Shown: positions 48,220 through 61,525, numbered from the stretch's first letter. The stretch: DNA of 64,000 nt from Takakia lepidozioides (GCA_030704615.1 CM060731.1:66442756-66506755), one strand, 5' to 3'. Program-made: numbers and translations. The notes: generated by a model not told the origin, from the letters alone.

Positions 48220-51200
48220 TCTTGAACCTCGCGCGTGCAGTGGAGGTTCCGGTGATCATGAGCTTAGAGACTGGTCAAAGAGTGTTTCTTACTCTTCCTG
48301 GATCTTCATCTCCAGTAGCAACTGGGGATTGCCTTAATGTCTCCGGGGTTGGGACCTGTCATGGACACCAATTATCTTCCTCAACCATTTCAGTGGTTCT
48401 CATCTCCTGTGATGAAACAAACTCATTATGTCCTCTTCTTTATGGACATATGGATGCTAACACCTTGAAGGAGGCCATTGGGACCCCCGTGGTGTGGAAT
48501 GTTGGCGAAGTTTATGCGGAGAATAACGAGTATCAAGGAGGGCATGACATGAATCCTGATTTTACGCCGGAGAGAAGGTATACTACCGGAAATTCTAACG
48601 TCGACGAAGATGAATCAAACCACATACCATCGAAGAGTTCCGAGAATCCGAGCGGAGGACTTGGAAGAAACAACTAGAGAAACTTGCAGTGCGTAATGTT
48701 GGGTGATGATGGGGGTGCACTGTTCGAGGGGAGGATTCAAGCCTGCATTCCGGACAAGGTGATCCTCAATGACAAACTGGGAGAGGACGATGTTGGAGTT
48801 CTTGTCACCAGAATACTTTCTGGAGGATCTGGATCTTTGATGTCTCTTGTAAAATGGCCTTTAAAAGTGGGAGACTACTCTCAAATGATCTGGAGAATTT
48901 TATTAGATCTTCTGACAGTATCTTGTACGAAGATCACGAGGCAGGTGTGAAGAAAGCGTCGTATCGGCATTTTGCGAGGAAGCAGAGGGATCGAGATTTG
49001 GAACACTCAAAAAAAAAAAAAAAAAATCTTACTCTGGAGGAAGTCCGGTCCGTGAACAACAAACCTTACTGCAAACTTCACTGCTGTCAATATTTCGATT
49101 GGCGAAAAACCTTGGCTATCTGTACTTCGTTTTGGGGATCCACTTTCAATGTGAGGAGAGAACATGGACTAAATGTTTCAAAACGACTTCACATGCTGGC
49201 AGGGCATATGTTACGATTGAGGGTGTAGATGTTTGTGAGACTGCTTGGTGGACAATTCATGGAATTGGCAGGTCCACATACATGGAGTATAAAAAGTTGA
49301 GTAAACAGGGTTGGTTGTCAAGTCTCCATGGGAACCGTGGAGTGAAGAGGCCACACCCACGGACGCTTCAGGCAGAGGGTAACATAATGTCCATTATCAA
49401 TGGAAATACTGACCTCATGCCCCATAAGACAAGATGCATTGGGGAGGGAAGGAGGGATACTTTGAGAGTCTTACCACCTGAAATGAACTGGAAACGAGTA
49501 CGAGACGAGTCCAACGAGATATGAAATCTCCATTCTTCAATTTCATTCCTGGAAGTTTTTTCTGATTCAATGTGGATGACTCTCCCTTCGATTTTGTCTC
49601 TTTCGACTGTGGTTCTATTTTCATGAACCTCCACTGTCCAGTGGAAGTTCTTTTCCTGACCCTTCCTTATTGTAACAGACGAACAGACTTTTCGGGTTGG
49701 AAGGAGTCTCGCAGTCGGTTGTTAGCCGCATCCAGAGTCGGATATTTCCTAACGTGGAGGTTTGTAAAATTGGGAGCACATTTGCGAAGTGCACGGAGTG
49801 TGAGATGTTAAAGGATCTGATCAAAAAGTCTGTCAAGAGAAGTGCGGAACATGTGACATACAAACGAACATTTGATAAACATTTGAGGCACCAAGAGTCG
49901 TGCAAAAGACTGTACCATAGCTGGAGGAATGAGTCTATTATGATTCCGGAGGAGTTTCTCTGTATTATTCACGACAAAATGGATCATAGAAAAACAGCTA
50001 TTCCAAGGCTCCAGACTCCAAACAAGATGATTTCTGGATTGGGTCAGCTTCCAGTTTCACTAATGGGAATGGTCACGCACGGACACGGTGATGGAGCTTA
50101 CGGTCAGTATTCTCTTGAGTTTTGGAAGGGAAATTCAAACTTTACAATTAGTTCTTTGGCACATTGCCTGCGCCAGCTGGAGAAGCCAACCTGGAGTCCA
50201 GGAACATTTTCAATTACCGACTTTAAAACCAGTATTTCGAATCACTTTTAAGAAGTAAATCGAGATGTTTGGATGCTCTTAAATCCTACACGCCGGAAGA
50301 CAAGCATGGTGCTCGTCCACTTCCGAGAAGACTCTACTCGCAAATGGACAACTCCGCGAAGGACAATAAGAACAGATGGATGCTTGCTTTTCTATCTCTC
50401 CTGACCGCCAAAGATGTTTTTGAAGAGATCCAGCTAGGGTTTCTAATGGTCGGACACACCCATGAGGACATCGACGGGTTCTTCAGCTACCTTTCGAAGA
50501 AGCTAAAGGAACGAAACACCTACATTCTTTCGGATTTGATGAGGTCATTTATGACCTCGCAAGATCTGCAGTTCAGTCCACAGATTATTCAGGAGGTTCC
50601 CGACTTCAAGAATTTTGTAAAAGGCTGTATTCTAGATGGAAAAGAGGCGTTGGTCGGGATTTTGGAGATGCACGTCTTTCGCTTTTTAAAGGATGCGGAA
50701 GGCTGGCCTGTCATGAAGTACAAGAAGTCCACTACTAATTCGGATTGGCTTCTAACAAACAATAGCGTGAAGATGTGGAAGTCCAATCCGGATGAGACTC
50801 CCAAGCTCCCTGAAGGAGACCCAGACGTCATTCCAATGAGACCTATTTGGGGAGTCATGGACGACTCCTCCGAAAAACAGTCATTCATTAAGAATGGAAT
50901 AAAAAAATATAGGGATTTTTGGACGAAAGAAATGATGTTTGACGATCATTACAGAGGTCGAATGGAACAAAACAACCAGTACTGGGGAAACATTCTTGCC
51001 GAGCTGGATAAGCCAATTCCAGAAGCTCCCGAGCGTATTCATCTGCTTGAGGGATTCTGGCCGAAAATAAATTGGTCCAAGAATCATCTCAGAGATGGAA
51101 TCCATCCACATATAGTGTCAGATATGGGAAGAAGAGGATGAAATCCTAGAACCTTACTGTGGCCCGAGGTGTGAGCGACCAAGAATATCCTTGAATCCGG

Positions 51201-51541
51201 TCAAGAATATTGAGAAAGGATTTTTTATGCTCGTTCGCCCTCATGACCCAAGTACGTGCCCGGTCTGGATGGGGGTGGCAATATCTGACGTGATCCGCGA
51301 AAAGGAGGATCCTAATTTTAAGAAGATGAAGGTGGAGTGGTGGAGACCGAGAAAATGTGGTAACCCAACAAACTTGGAAAGGTACAGGGACCGTTGGTCA
51401 AAACTTTGGGAGTATAACTCGTCAGATCCTCCTCAATGGATCCATATGAACAATGCAATATGGACAATGCCTCCACGAAAAAATACGACAAGGAATAGCA
51501 CTAAGAGAATTACTGCCGCCGAAGCAATGAAGGCACGCTAA
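48220..51541 (+). pseudogene. DUF7869-type transposase-like element, frameshifted
   Basis: Segments in order: 48222-48677 (NTLKEAIGTPVVWNVGEVY); 49099-49524, with ERTWTKCFKTTSH, VDVCETAWWTIHGIG and HGNRGVKRP, a Cys/His-containing DNA-binding-like module. Next, 49697-50251 has CTECEML and DKMDHRKTAIPR (candidate first Asp). Then 50269-51141 has YSQMDNSAKDNKNRW (second Asp), FEEIQLGFLMVGHTHEDIDG and FFSYLSKKL. Last, 51122-51541 has YCGPRCERPRISLNP and MLVRPHDPSTCPVWMGVAI. Plant genomes carry many such DUF7869 proteins; a transposase role is inferred from their repetitiveness and RNase-H-like motifs. The joins at about 50245 and 51120 need a frame change; the gap 49525-49690 may be an intron (acceptor TTGTAACAG). 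A 17-A run lies at about 49010-49026. Confidence 0.75.
49625..49650. repeat. Palindromic motif recurring in the DUF7869-type element
   Basis: GAACCTCCACTG, two bases, CAGTGGAAGTTC: 11 of 12 paired. Related sequences with GAACCTC occur near 48224 and with TGTCCAGTGGACGTT near 51717, that is, at the start, an internal gap and just after the last open frame. Confidence 0.6.
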
Positions 51542-52559
51542 TTTGGAGGAGACTAATTGTCAGTCTGACAGCGAGACGTGCGATCGAGTTCCAGATCAAG
51601 GACATATTGTTGAGGTCAACTCCAATACTTCGATTTAAGAAATAAATTTTTCTTCTCTATATTGCCCTTCTTGTTTGCGTTGGGGGATCTTTTTTGTTAT
51701 CTTCTTATGTCGCACTGAACCTCGAATGTCCAGTGGACGTTTTCGTCCTTTGTTTCTGGTGTGCTGGATTCTCGCTTGCTGTACGTTCTGGTCAACAAAG
51801 AAAACCCTGTGGGGGAGTTTCGCCTATATAACATATAGATCACAAGAACAAAAATGGCAGGCACGACCACTGGAGTCTTCAAATTCGGTCAAAGAGGTTC
51901 TTAACAACGAAAGAAAATAGCCCATTTCCAGTCTTTCTCTCAAAGATTGAACTTGCTTTTCGCATAATCAATTCTCCCACTGAAGTCTCCAACTAGGAGG
52001 AGCCTTACCCAACCGTTGTTGACATACTTTTCAATTTGTCAGTCCTGAAGTTTTTTCTCTGAGGTTTTCCTCTATTTTCCCTCTAAGCTCTACGACTTTT
52101 CTGCACCAAATTTTCATTTCATTTCATTTTCATACTTCTCATCTTTGGCCCTGGTTTAAGAGGGAATTTCACATGTCCTTTTCCGTTGTTCAAATTTTAA
52201 GCAATTTTTATTTTTCTTAGTTTTTATTTGGTGGTCTGACTTTTTATCCTCTCTCATGTTTTCTTCAGATCCATTTTCTCCCATGAGATCGAGGCGCTTC
52301 CCAAAATCGTTATATAACGCCATTTTCTTTCCAAATCTCATAGGGTGTACTTTCCTCTTTGTTTTTTGGCAATTTAGGATTTAGGATTGACATACCATTT
52401 TTATAGTACCTTGCTTTTTTATGTTAGCATTACCTCTAACCCTTACCCTTTTCTGCAAATGGCCCATGAACTATTCATACCATAACCATAGCCATAATCA
52501 TAACCATTATGCCTAGCTTTTTCCTTTGTTTTGGATTGACGTACACTTAGGCATGTTAC
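51542..52559. other. AT-rich 3' flank; no gene
   Basis: Open frames are short and T-rich; no motif beyond the palindrome-related sequence near 51717. Confidence 0.4.
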
Positions 52560-54260
52560 AGTTTGCTTTCTATGTTACATCTTAATACCAGGTTCCAAGG
52601 ACGAGTCTTTCATTTAAATACTTGTCCATAATATTAGGTTCCTCATTTTTATTTTGCTTACTAGTACCCTACTAACAACACTAAGTTTTAGCGACTGGAG
52701 TTTCCATAAGTGTTTGTCTATTTTGTAACTTAAACAAAAACCCTAAATCCCTACCCTAAACCCTTACTATAAAACCCTAAATATTTACCCTTAACCCAAT
52801 ACCCCAGAACCATTTCCATTCCTTTTGCAAATAAGAATCAACTATCCATACCATAACCATAACCATTTTGGTTATCCAAATCTCTTCAATGTATCCAAAT
52901 TTTCATTTTTTATCCTACTAACACACACTAAGTTGTAGCGAGTGCGAGTCTTCCGGCATATATGCTCACCATTTTTGCCTTCAACCCAAACCCTAAACCC
53001 TCGTCGGAAACCCTAAGCAAAACCCTACGCCATTGTTACGTCTAAACCCTTACCTTTCCCCTGCAAATGGGAATGAAGTATCCATACCATAACCATAATT
53101 ATTATGGTTATTTAAATCTCTTCGCCCTTCACTTTGCGCAAGGTTTTGCCTTTGGTTTGGATTGACATACACTTACCTTTTTTTTATCGAACTTTGCTTT
53201 CTATGTAGCTTAATACCAGGTTCCAAGGACGAGTCTTTCATTTAAATACTTGTCCGATGCAATGACTACACTTCCATAATATTAGGTTCTTCATTTTTAT
53301 TTTGCTTATTACCTTATTAACAACACTAAGTTGTAGCGACTGGAGTCTTCCATAAGTGTTTGTCTATTTTGTAACTTAAACAAAAACCCTAAATTCCTAC
53401 CCTAAACCAGGCTTACTATAAAACACTAAACATTTACCCTTAACCCATTACCCCATAATCCTTACCCTTGCCTTTGCAAATGGGAATCAACTATCCATAC
53501 CATAACCATTATGGTTATCAAAATCTCTTCAATGTTACATCCAAATTCTCATTTTATACCTTACTAACACACACTAAGTTGTAGCGAGTGTGAGTCTTCC
53601 GGCATGTATGCTCACCATTTCTGCCTTTAACCCAAACCCTAAACCCTCGTTGGAAACCCTAAACAAAACCCTACGCCATTGTTACGTCTAAACCCTTACC
53701 CTTCCTTTGCAAATGGGAATGAAGTATCCATACCATAACCATATGTATCTTAATACCAGATTCCAAGGACGAATCCTCAATCTAAATACTTCTCTGGCCC
53801 AATGACTCTTCTATAATATTTGTTTCTCCATTTTTATTTTTATTTTTTATCCTACTAACACACACCAAGTTCTAGCGAGTGTGAGTCTTCCATATTTGTT
53901 TGTCCATTTGTACCTTAAACCCAAACCGAAAACCCTACTTTTACCATCACCCTTAAACCATTAATTTTACCGTAAACCAATAACTTTAGTGTACTACCCT
54001 AGTTACACTCCAAACCTTATTGTACTACCATGTTACCTCTTCTCAATGTTTCATGCTATTTTAATATTTTCTTTTGTTGGATAAGGTATGATAGAATGAT
54101 TACAGGGATATCAAATTCCTCAACCATTTCTTAATTCTACCGAGTGTGAGTCCATCATATTTGTTTGTCCTTTTGTACCCTAAATCCAAACCCTAAACCC
54201 TTACCCTTACTGTAAACCCAAACCTTATTGCACTTTTCTCTAGTTACAGCCCAAACCTTA
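52560..54260. repeat. Degenerate telomere-like and tandem subtelomere-like block
   Basis: Many CCCTAAA and CCCTTAC/AACCCTA variants (plant telomere repeat is CCCTAAA), never more than two or three perfect in a row. Superimposed are three long diverged units anchored by TTCCAAGGACGAGTCTTTCA or a variant at about 52592, 53221 and 53760. Each is followed by ACACTAAGTTGTAGCGA, CCATACCATAACCAT and CCCTAAACCC stretches. No gene. Confidence 0.8.
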
Positions 54261-54779
54261 TTGTACTACCCTAGTACCTCTTCTGAATGTTTCATGCTAT
54301 TCTAAAATTTTACTGCCACTGTCACATCCAAAACATGATTCATTCCAATGGCGCGGTATGTGAACATTGTGCTTGATATGAAAATTCAATCAAAAAAATT
54401 ACTAGCAAGTTGTATCGAGTATGGTAGAGTAGGAGTCTGCCCCATGTTCGATGCGACCCATTTGTTTACCGTGATCCTGCAATGGAATATTACATTATTC
54501 GACTTCCAAGTGGACGTTCAATGAATTGTTCAATACTGCTACTTTACATTGAGCACTTCAATGTCAAATGGACCTCTTATATGACACATTTTGAAACAAG
54601 TATGACATCACTTGTAATTTCACAAAGTTCAATCACATTACACCATGATATTATTAATAATTTCAATTAATTTTAATTCAAATATATATTAAGTTTAGTC
54701 CGGATTTAAACCAAAAGTTCAGAATTAATTAAAATAATGTTTGATCAATTTATTTCTTTTCATGAATTTCCTGTGCAAT
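54261..54779. other. AT-rich spacer
   Basis: Nothing recognised between the telomere-like block and the satellite-like array. Confidence 0.4.
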
Positions 54780-57700
54780 CCCTTATGTATCCGGAGACCC
54801 TACAGTTTGGGAGATCTAGGGTAGCCTGTGCCATTGGCCCATGTGTGAAGAATTGAAATCTAAGCCCAAGTGCAATCTCCTATGTATCCAAGTGCTTCTC
54901 CCATGTGGAGGCCCAAGTGCGACCTCTAGTGTCCAATGTCATCTAAGTCCAAGTACAATCCCAAGGCCCACTTTGCTATTTTTGCAATCTCCCCTGTCGA
55001 GGCTTCATATATTGAGATATCCACTTTGCTATTTTTTGCGAATTTCCAGCAATCAAAAGTACTTGAAATTCCAAATCTCCCACATGAAGGGCCAATCATT
55101 GCTCAAGGAAAGCCCAAATTCAATCTCCTATTTTCCATGGATAATATGTTGGCCAACTCCGTCTCCAAATTTTATGAAACCAAGTTGATGCACCCCTACT
55201 CATCGAGGGCTTTCCAACGCTACCAAAATCGTGGCCAGAGGCCCCGCGGTGACGCCCAAGTGCGACCTCGAGTGTCCTTCCAACACTTAATTTTGTAATT
55301 TAGTTGAATTTCCAGAGACCAAATTTTATGAAACCAAGTTGATGCACTCGGGCCTACTCATCGAGGGCTTTCCAACGGTACCAAAATCGCGGCCAGAGGC
55401 CCCGCGGTTTGGGAGATCTCAACAACGTTACAAAACATATTGTGAACGCCAATATTCTAAAGTGACCCAATTTACATTTATATCCACGTGCACGAAAGAG
55501 AAATGAAGGGCCAATCATTGTTGCCGGAAAGCCCACTTTGCCATTTTTCACGAATTTCCAGCGATCAAAAGTACTTGTTGTATTCGTTTTAGGCATATCT
55601 AATTTAGGGTAGCCTGTGCCATTGGGCCAAGTGTCCAATCTCATCTAAGAACTAAGCCCGTGCACCCCTCCTTGTCGTCATCTAAGTCCAAGTGCATCAA
55701 TATATGAAGCAAGCCATATCTAATTCAATCTCCCATCATGGATTATATGTTGGCCAACTCCGTCTCCAAATTTTATGAAACCAAGTTGTGCACCCCTACT
55801 CATCGAGGGCTTTCCAACAGTACCAAAATCGTGGCCAGAGGCCCCGCAGTTTGGAGGCCCATCTAAGCCCAAATTCAATCTCATATTATCCATGGATAAT
55901 ATGTTGGCCAACTGCGTCTCCCATGTAGACGCCCAAGTGCGACCTCGAGTGTCCTTCCAACACTTAATTTTGTAATTTAGTTGAATTTCCAGAGACCAAT
56001 TTTTATGAAACCAAGTTGATGCACTCGGGCCTACTCATCGAGAGCTTTCCAACGGTACCGAAATTGTGGTCAGAGGCCCCGCGTTTTGGGAGATCTCAAC
56101 GACGCTACAAAACATATTGTGAACGCCAATACTCTAAAGTGACCCAATTTACATTTATATCCACGTGCACAAAAGAGAAATGAACGGCCAATCATTGTTG
56201 CAGGAAAGCCCATTTTGCCATTTTTCACGAATTTCCAACGACCAAATGTACTTGAAATTCGTTTTAGGCATGTCTAATCATTTTTTTTTTTCCAGAGAGC
56301 CTACGACCGGATTTGAACTGGAGACCCTTCCCTTGATATCTCTCTTGTCGAGGCTCCAATCATTGTCCCAAGAAAGCCCATTTTGCTATTTTTTTGTGAA
56401 TTCCCAACCACCAAAAGTACTTGGAATTCCATATCTCCCACACCGCAGGTCCAAAAATGATGAGACGAAGCCCGTGCACCCCTCCTCGTTGAGGGCTTTC
56501 CAACGGTACCAAGCCCCAGGGCTGGGGCCTTGCGGTTTGGGACATCTCAACGCTACAAAACAAAACAAAACAAAACAAAACAAAACAAATAAACAAACCG
56601 GCTTCCTTCATATATTGACTAGGGTAGCCTGTGCCGTTGGTCCAAGTGTCCAGGGTCATCTAAGACCATGTGCAATCTCCTATGTATCCAAATGCGTCTC
56701 CTATGTCGAGGCCCAAGTCGACCTCTACGGTAGCTTGTGCCATTTGCCGATGTATGAATAATTGAAATCTAAGACCAAGTGCAATTTCCTATGTATCCTT
56801 GTGCGTCTCCTATGTCCAGGCCTATCGAAGCCCAAGTGCAATCTTTTATGTATCCAAGCGTGTAGAGGCCCAAGTGTCCACTGTCATTTAAACCCAAGTG
56901 CCATCTCCTATGTATCCAAGTGCGTCTCCTATGTATCCAATGACATCTCCCATGTGCGTCTCCTATGTCGAGGTTCATCAAAGCCCAATATGCAATCTTT
57001 TATGTATCCAAATGCATCTCCCATGTCGAGGTTCATCAAAGCCCAATATGCAATCTTTTATGTATCCAAATGCATCTCCCATGTAGATGCCCAAGTGTCC
57101 AATGTCATTTAAGACCAAGTGCAATTTCTTATGTATCCCAGTGCGTCTCTTATGTTGAGGCCCAAGTGCGACATCTAGTGTAGCCTATGCCGTCCATGTG
57201 TGAAAAATTGAAATCTCAGCCCAAGTGCAATCTTCTATTCATGTATCCAAGTGCATCTCCCACGTAGAGGCCCAAGTGTGACCTCCAGTGTCCACTGCAA
57301 TCCCCAATGTATCCAAAGACCTACAGTTTGGGAGATCTCTATGTCATTGCCCACTTTGCTATTTTTGCAACCTCCCATGTTGAGGCTTCATATACTGATA
57401 TATCCACTTTGTTATTTTTTGCGAATTTCCAGCAACCAAAAGTATTTGAAATTCCAAATCTCCCACAGGAAGGGCCAATCATTGTTCCATGAAAGCCCAC
57501 TTTGCTATTTTTGCAACCTCCCCTGTCGAGGCTTCATATATTGATATATCTACTTTACTATTTTTTGCGAATTTCCAGCAACCAAAAGTATTTGAAATCC
57601 CAAATCTCCCACATGAAGGGCCAATCATTGTTCCATGAAAGCCCACTTTGCTATTTTTCTCGAATTTCCAACGACCAAAAGCACTTGAAATTCCAGATCT

Positions 57701-59330
57701 CCCACACTGCTAGTCCAAAAATCATGAGACCAAGCCGGTACACCCCTCCTCACCGAGGGCTTTCCAACGACACCAAGCACCCGCGCGCGCTGGGCCCGCG
57801 GTTTGGGAGATCTCAAGGACGCTATAAAACAAAACAAACGTCTCACTTGAATATGAGAATACTAGGGTAGCCTGTGCCGTTGGCCCAACTGTCCAGTGTC
57901 ATCTACGCCTATGTGCAATATCCTATGTATCCAAGTGCGTCTCCTATGTCGAGGCCCAAGTGCGACCACTAGGGTAGCTTGTGCCGTTGGCCCAAATGCA
58001 TCTCCTGTGTAGAGGCCTAAGTGTCCACTGTCATTTAAGACCAAGTGCAATTTCTTATGTATCCCAGTGCGGCTCCTATGTCGAGGCCCAAGTGCGACCT
58101 CTAGTGTAGCCTATGTCGTTGGCCTATGTGTGAAAAGCTGAAATGTAAGCCCAAGTGTAATCTTCTATTCATGTATCCAAGTGCATCTCCTATGTAGAGG
58201 CCCAAGTGTGACCTCCAATGTCCACTGCAATGTATCCAATGACCTACAGTTTGGGAGATCTCTATGTCATTGCTCACTTTGCTATTTTTGCAATCTCCCC
58301 TGTCGAGGCTTCAAATATTGATATATCCACTTTGCTATTTTTCGCGAATTCCCAGGGACCAAAAGTACTTGAGATTCCAAATATCCCACATGAAGGGCCA
58401 ATCACTGCTCCATGAAAGCCCCCTTTGCTATTTTTCCCGAATTTCCAGCGACCCAAAGTACTCAAAATTCCAGATCTCCCACACCGCGGTTCCAAAATCA
58501 TGAGACCAAGCTCGTGCACCCCTCCTCATTGAGGGCTTTCTAACGGCACCAAGCATTGGGGATGGGGCCCGCGGTTTGGGAGATCTCACCGACGCTACAA
58601 ACAAACAAAACTAAACAAAACAAAACAAACAAACTAGATTCCTTCATATATTGATAGGGTAGCCTGTGCCGTTGGCCCTAGTATCCAGGATCATGTAAGC
58701 CCAAGTGCAATCTCCTATGCATTCAAGTGCGTCTCCTATGTCTAGGCCCAAGTATGACCTCTAGGGTAGCCTCCGCCGTTGGCCCAAGTGTTGAGTGTCA
58801 ACTAAGTCCAAGTGCAATCCCCTATGTATCCAAGTGCGTCTCCTATGTTGATGCCCAAATGCACCTAGGGTAGTCTGTGCCATTGGCCCAAGTGTCCAAT
58901 GTCATCTCCACTAAGCCCAAGTGTAAGATCTTATATGTATCCGAGTGCGTCTCCTATGTCGAGGCCCATGTGTGAAGAATTGAAACCTAAGACCAAGTGC
59001 AATTTCCTATATCCAAGTGCATCTCCTATGTCGAGGCCCATCTAAGCCCAAATGCAATCTTCTATTCCTGTATCCGTGCATTTCCCATGTAGAGGCCCAA
59101 GTGTCCAATGTCATTTAAAATCTCCTATGTATCCAAGTACGTCTCCCATCATGTCAAGGCCCCATTTATTCTTTTCCATGGATTTACCGAGTACTAATAT
59201 ACCAATGTATCTCCGCCATAGAGGTCTTTCCAATGGCACCAAGCACCTGGGGTGGGCCCCGTGGTTTGGGAGATCTCAACACCCTACAAAACAAATTTAC
59301 AAAACAAACGTCTTGCTTCATATATTGATT
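54780..59330. repeat. Satellite-like array of interleaved repeat modules
   Basis: Three module types recur irregularly. (a) CCTATGTATCCAAGTGCGTC with CTATGTCGAGGCCCAAGTG. (b) TTTGCTATTTTTGCGAATTT with CAGC(A/G)A(C/T)CAAAAGTACTTG and CCCACATGAAGGGCCAATCA. (c) GAGGGCTTTCCAACG (about 55205, 55365, 55805, 56490, 57755, 58530) followed by CGGTTTGGGAGATCTCAA. Short (CAAAA)n or (CAAA)n runs lie at about 56557-56600, 57825 and 58600-58640. Long open frames are products of the repeats. No transposase or LTR signature. Confidence 0.85.
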
Positions 59331-59586
59331 TGGGTTTTTGGGATCGGTTTTAGTCTTAGCCCGGCCCACTGACTGTTTTTTGGCCTAGAAAATTAAACTA
59401 ATAGCCACTTCACCTTTCGGCTACTGCCCCGGACAAGGAACCCAAGGAGAGAATCCCTTGGATTGGGGGGTCCAAAGGCTCCCAGCTAAGTTACTTGCTT
59501 TTATTAGGCTGTAGCATGAAGGCTGAATGACCACCTATGAATATATTTCATGGGGCATCTCGTAAGGATGCCAGAGGTTGCAAGCT
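59331..59586. other. Short spacer, 5' flank of the thioesterase gene
   Basis: Includes the probable promoter and 5' UTR; no clear TATA box. Confidence 0.35.
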
Positions 59587-60891
59587 ATGGCGACCGGCAA
59601 GGAGGAGAGGGACTCCGTGGAATTCACAAGCGCTTGGCTGAAAAGACTACAGGACAGGGCACCTGCATCTGTCTCCCAGGAGCCGCATGGATTCTATGAC
59701 TCCTTGATCATCCATGACCTCGTAGTGAAGAGTGTTGAACCCAGCCGTCTAGTGTGTACAATGCCTATGAAACCCCGTCTCACTGTAAACTCTCCACCCT
59801 CTCTGTGGTCCTCCTTTCTCCTTAGATCCGAATTCTCCATGGTTGATGGTCTTATGTCCCCACTCGGAGTCTTCATGATGTAGGCACAGTTGGTGTAGGC
59901 TTTTGGGTGTAGTGGTGCTTTACCGTTGAGTATGTGCTGAATGAATTCGAGATGATGGATACAGATGAAAGGGGATTGCTGCATGGAGGGGTCATAGCAT
60001 CGCTGGTGGACATGGTGGGCTCAGGAGCACTTGTGACTGTAGGAGACAGATTAGGGGTGTCCGTTGACATTAATGTCTCATATCTTTCAGGCGCAAACCT
60101 TGATGTACGTGCCCTCATCACCTCCGACCCCATTTCGTCATGTTTGGATAAATGTTGCCCCTACGTCTGTGAAACCAACTGACCTAACTGATGGTAAACT
60201 AAACATGTGAATTGGGGGCTCGATGAGCCCTAACCATGCACAGCTTCTGATATTATCTTCTGAAGACTTAGTTCATTAGTCAGTCATCACTGTGGCGAAA
60301 GCGAGCAATTGAACTATACAAAATCCTACAGAATATGATCATTTCAATGCTGTCTCTATACCAACGTTGTCCACCAGTGTCTCGGTCAAGTTGACTAGAC
60401 GCATGTTATCCACACAGCTGATTTGTAGTCAAATGAGGATTAACTATATCGAACTAACCTGAAAGGCAGTGATATGGACTGCTTCTTGAATGACCTAATT
60501 TAGATAATACAGACAGGGGAGGGGAGGGGAGTTTGGGCAGATCATCACAAACATGGTGGGAAGTTAACTATTCATTGCTATAAAAATCCATATGAAGGGG
60601 CATTAGAATTATATTGGTTGAAACTTGCAGGCATGGTACTTGTATGAAATAATCTTTATGGAGAAGTCAATACAATTAGCTGCAGAGATCGAGCTACATC
60701 TGCACCGCAATTTCTTTTGCTTCGACGAGTGAGTTGTGAAGTGGCAGGATGAGCGGGAGGTGGAAGCCAAAGTGCTGCGATCAGGGAAAACCATAGCAGT
60801 GATTGAAGTCAACATCAGAAAAGCGAATGGTGATCTTGTGGCACGAGGTCGGCACACCAAGTTTCTCTTCGTACAAGGGTCCAAGCTCTAA
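59587..60891 (+). CDS. Hotdog-fold acyl-CoA thioesterase (ACOT13/PaaI-like)
   Basis: Three exons: 59587-59784, 59931-60104, 60748-60891; GT-AG, all phase 0, 171 aa to TAA 60889-60891. Exon 1 has FYDSLIIHDLVVKSVEPSRLVCTMPMKPRLT. Exon 2 has the family core RGLLHGGVIASLVDMVGSGA (HGG at 84-86, catalytic-type Asp 93), then GVSVDINVSYLSGANLD. Exon 3 has EAKVLRSGKTIAVIEVNIRK and LVARGRHTKFL. Such enzymes hydrolyse acyl-CoA to free acid and CoA and work as dimers or tetramers in the cytosol, peroxisome or organelles. Where some relatives have Asp-Glu after HGG, this one reads Asp-Met. There is no transit peptide. The 643-bp second intron has nothing recognised. The gene sits right beside the satellite-like array yet is intact. 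Confidence 0.88.
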
Positions 60892-61485
60892 GTGCGGATT
60901 TTAGGAGCAGGAGATTTTATCAGCAATGGTAATCTAGAAGACGTTCTGAAGCGAGATCTGGTACATTCTTACATTCTTGAAGCACAATAATCAGTGCTAG
61001 GCCACCCACAGGAGGTTGGAGATGACAAGTGGGTGAATATTCTCAATCACAGCATTGTAGATTGCTTACTAGGATGTAATGCTTGGCTCTTATGCCATCT
61101 CATCTGGGATTCGTTCATCATGGGGCCTTGGCAATGCATATCTCATGATAAAGATTACATCAGGCTCAGCTTGAATGGCGGGATGTTGTGTCTCCTTTTG
61201 AAAGATCCTTGACCAGAAAAATTAATGCCTCGAGTCCTCAAGTCCATCACCAGAAGAACTTCCCTTTCCCTGATTTGCAACTCTTGAAATGCAGTATCCT
61301 TGTATTTGCAACAGATCTACCGTTCATGGAGACAGCAAGTATTGTCCACCATATTTTTGGCCATCTATGATTCCCAAAGTAGGCTAGTCATCCCTCTATT
61401 TTATGAAGCCCTATTTCCACAACAAATCTGTGATATCTTTTTATCCTTAACCCCTAAAGGCTGGCGCTACCTGAATCGGTCCCAG
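60892..61485. other. 3' flank of the thioesterase gene
   Basis: No further gene seen; contains the 3' UTR. Confidence 0.4.
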
Positions 61486-61525
61486 CCGTTTTCATCCACA
61501 GAATAACTTCTGTGGATGAAAGCGG
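61486..61525. repeat. 40-bp palindrome, possible foldback element core
   Basis: Arms CCGTTTTCATCCACAGAA and TTCTGTGGATGAAAGCGG pair at 17 of 18 around a 4-nt loop. Outside, CTGGCGCTAC (61461) and the inverse of CTAGCGCTCAC (about 61552) also resemble each other, so a foldback element of about 100 bp is possible. Confidence 0.7.

Noticed and set aside
54841-58503. Many 60-200 codon frames in the satellite-like array
   Set aside because: The same peptide pieces recur wherever the module recurs; they follow the DNA repeat, not selection on protein.
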